Assembly (NCBI RefSeq): GCF_015140235.1 | Contig: NZ_AP023321.1 | Coordinates: 2,098,501 to 2,162,500, forward strand | Source of the DNA: Solibaculum mannosilyticum | GTDB lineage: Bacteria > Bacillota > Clostridia > Oscillospirales > Acutalibacteraceae | DNA: 64,000 bases | Direction of reading: 5' to 3' | In this document: positions 63,074-64,000 of the stretch, in pieces | Position numbering within the stretch: the first letter of the stretch is position 1 | How the letters are laid out: the number at the start of each line of letters is the position of its first letter | Made by a program: the position numbers and the translations under genes | Notes under the pieces: generated by a model | Told to the model about the DNA's origin: nothing | The model's database searches: none | Seen by the model: only the letters and a program-made list of their open reading frames with translations

Positions 63074-63130
63074 TTAACGTTTGGAGAACTGAGGAGCACG
63101 GCGGGCGCCTTTGAGGCCGTATTTCAATCG
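63074..63130 (-). pseudogene. rpsI: 3' end of rpsI (S9) left at an att site
   Basis: The minus strand encodes RLKYGLKGARRAPQFSKR and a TAA. KARRxPQFSKR is the invariant C-terminus of ribosomal protein S9. In the same frame upstream there is no S9 sequence and a TAG at about 63191, so the rest of rpsI is not here. The fragment is followed by a terminator, as at the end of a real operon. Next to it is a tyrosine integrase. The best explanation is an element integrated in the 3' end of rpsI, this being the displaced copy; the intact gene should lie beyond the right edge. Confidence 0.7.
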
Positions 63131-63219
63131 TCTGAGCGATGATTTTCCTTGATATTCCGGGCTTTTTTGAGCCTCGGCCCCTCGGTTGTCCTATTCCTTA
63201 ACCAAAAAACAGGCCACTT

Positions 63220-64000
63220 TTACGAGGGGACAGCTTGATGAAATGCAGAATTTACTACATCGAATAGCTGTTCTGGTTTATTATACTTTACTCTTGCATA
63301 GATGTCCATAGTTGTCTTGCTGTTCTCATGTCCGGCAAGGTACTGGACCGTCTTGGGGTCAACACCTGCATACAGAAGATTGGTGATGTAGGTATGCCGC
63401 AGCAGGTGCGGTGTCACATCGAAGTCCAGGCTATACACAATGTTGGGATTGTTTTTCTGATGTCCTCCCAGACTCGGCTGAACAGTGTACTTGATGCTCT
63501 GTCCGTTCACATACTTATAATAGGTACGCTCCTTGGTAGACCGAACAACGATGTACTGCCAGACACGTTTGAACTGCGAATATGACAAGGGCTGTCCCTC
63601 ACTATCGGCAATCACATATTCCGATTTGGAGGCAGCCTTGGCTTCCCGCAGACAATTCACAAGGCATTTGGGAATGGGAATATCCCTTCTTGCTGCTTTC
63701 GTCTTAAGCGTTGTAGAGATAACCGGTCTGTTATGCTCTGATCGCCATGCGCGCCGCACAGAGATATATGGAGTGGGTGCATCGAGGAACACACAATCCC
63801 ATTGCAAGGCGAGAGCTTCTTCTCGGCGCAGACCGGCATATAAGCCGATCATGGTAAACAGATACGGCGGAAGTCCTTTGACGGTTTCCAGCAGCACTTC
63901 CACCTGCTGGTCTGTCAGCGAATCTTTCTTTTGGGTCGGTTTCCCTCCTTTTGCCGAAATCCCCTCACACGGATTGTATTCCAGCAACTGGCTCCGCTCT
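63220..64000 (-). CDS. Tyrosine recombinase/integrase, 5' end outside window
   Basis: At least 259 residues are visible; the frame is open through the right edge (ERSQLLEYNPCEGIS), so the TTG at 63987 need not be the start. The catalytic domain is complete: first Arg in GLYAGLRREEALAL, Lys in the beta-hairpin before RRDIPIPKCL, HLLRHTYITNLL (HxxR), the third His in LAGHENSKTTMDIYARV with the Tyr nucleophile. It belongs to the phage/Tn916-type integrases. The gene ends 90 bp from the rpsI scar, where an integrase gene is expected. Confidence 0.93.
   Translation of the reverse strand, partial: ERSQLLEYNPCEGISAKGGKPTQKKDSLTDQQVEVLLETVKGLPPYLFTMIGLYAGLRREEALALQWDCVFLDAPTPYISVRRAWRSEHNRPVISTTLKTKAARRDIPIPKCLVNCLREAKAASKSEYVIADSEGQPLSYSQFKRVWQYIVVRSTKERTYYKYVNGQSIKYTVQPSLGGHQKNNPNIVYSLDFDVTPHLLRHTYITNLLYAGVDPKTVQYLAGHENSKTTMDIYARVKYNKPEQLFDVVNSAFHQAVPS

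Larger units (their letters stand above)
62850..63219. other. trxA upstream region and rpsI scar
   Basis: 370 bp. It contains a TATACT -10 candidate for trxA (minus strand, 62897-62902), the rpsI terminator (62989-63017), the rpsI 3' remnant (63074-63130) and about 90 bp before the integrase gene, presumably element DNA. Confidence 0.6.

Overview
The window looks like a chromosome segment of an anaerobic, spore-forming member of the Clostridia, most like the Oscillospirales/Ruminococcaceae of the gut. Support for this comes from the DUF4854 lipoproteins, the degenerate P-type ATPase type, a SpoIID-like/peptidoglycan-binding protein, the T-box-controlled branched-chain operon with citramalate synthase, strong Shine-Dalgarno sites and frequent TTG/GTG starts. 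No species can be named from the sequence alone. Most genes lie on the minus strand.

Region 1 (1-2.4 kb, minus) is a cell-wall/spore-type cluster of peptidoglycan-binding proteins. Region 2 (2.7-4.3 kb, plus) is a ROK kinase-like gene with a GmhA-like SIS isomerase. Region 3 (4.3-5.8 kb) is an AT-rich island: a DUF6809-like gene, then a small HTH gene divergent from a SLOG-fold gene around a perfect 38-bp palindrome. Region 4 (5.8-11.9 kb) holds a processive glycosyltransferase, mutY, an ArpU/DUF1492-like gene, a cation diffusion facilitator, and a TlpA/CcdA thiol-redox pair. Region 5 (12.0-18.1 kb, minus) is the operon ilvB-ilvN-cimA-leuC-leuD behind a T-box leader whose specifier reads AUC (Ile). 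This makes a threonine-independent isoleucine route.

Region 6 (18.2-26.6 kb, minus) carries a catalytically degenerate P-type ATPase homologue, rlmB, rpsO-pnp, and the folate genes folE-folP-folB-folK. Region 7 (26.8-30.5 kb, minus) has two paralogous transglutaminase-like lipoproteins and an LCP-like protein. Region 8 (30.9-35.0 kb, minus) is a MarR-ABC-ABC heterodimeric exporter operon. Then come a nitroreductase, enolase, a siroheme sulfite/nitrite reductase, a 2272-residue secreted GH38 alpha-mannosidase with many accessory modules, adenine deaminase, an XRE/zinc-ribbon regulator, a decayed SEC-C gene, tRNA-Thr and tRNA-Tyr, ricT, and a methyltransferase.

Region 9 (52.3-53.0 kb) is intergenic and holds a strongly structured RNA candidate on the minus strand. 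Two tandem DUF4854 lipoproteins with copied promoters follow. Region 10 (about 54.54-62.51 kb) is a mobile element of about 8 kb. It encodes a large serine recombinase, TnpW, a two-component system, an FtsX-type ABC transporter, and a sigma-like/HTH pair. It has split a bidirectional rho-independent terminator; the two halves, and a 6-bp direct repeat AAGGCA, can be read at its ends. Region 11 (62.5-64.0 kb) has trxA, then the orphaned 3' end of rpsI with its terminator, then a tyrosine integrase running off the right edge. This is best read as one end of a second element integrated in the 3' end of rpsI.
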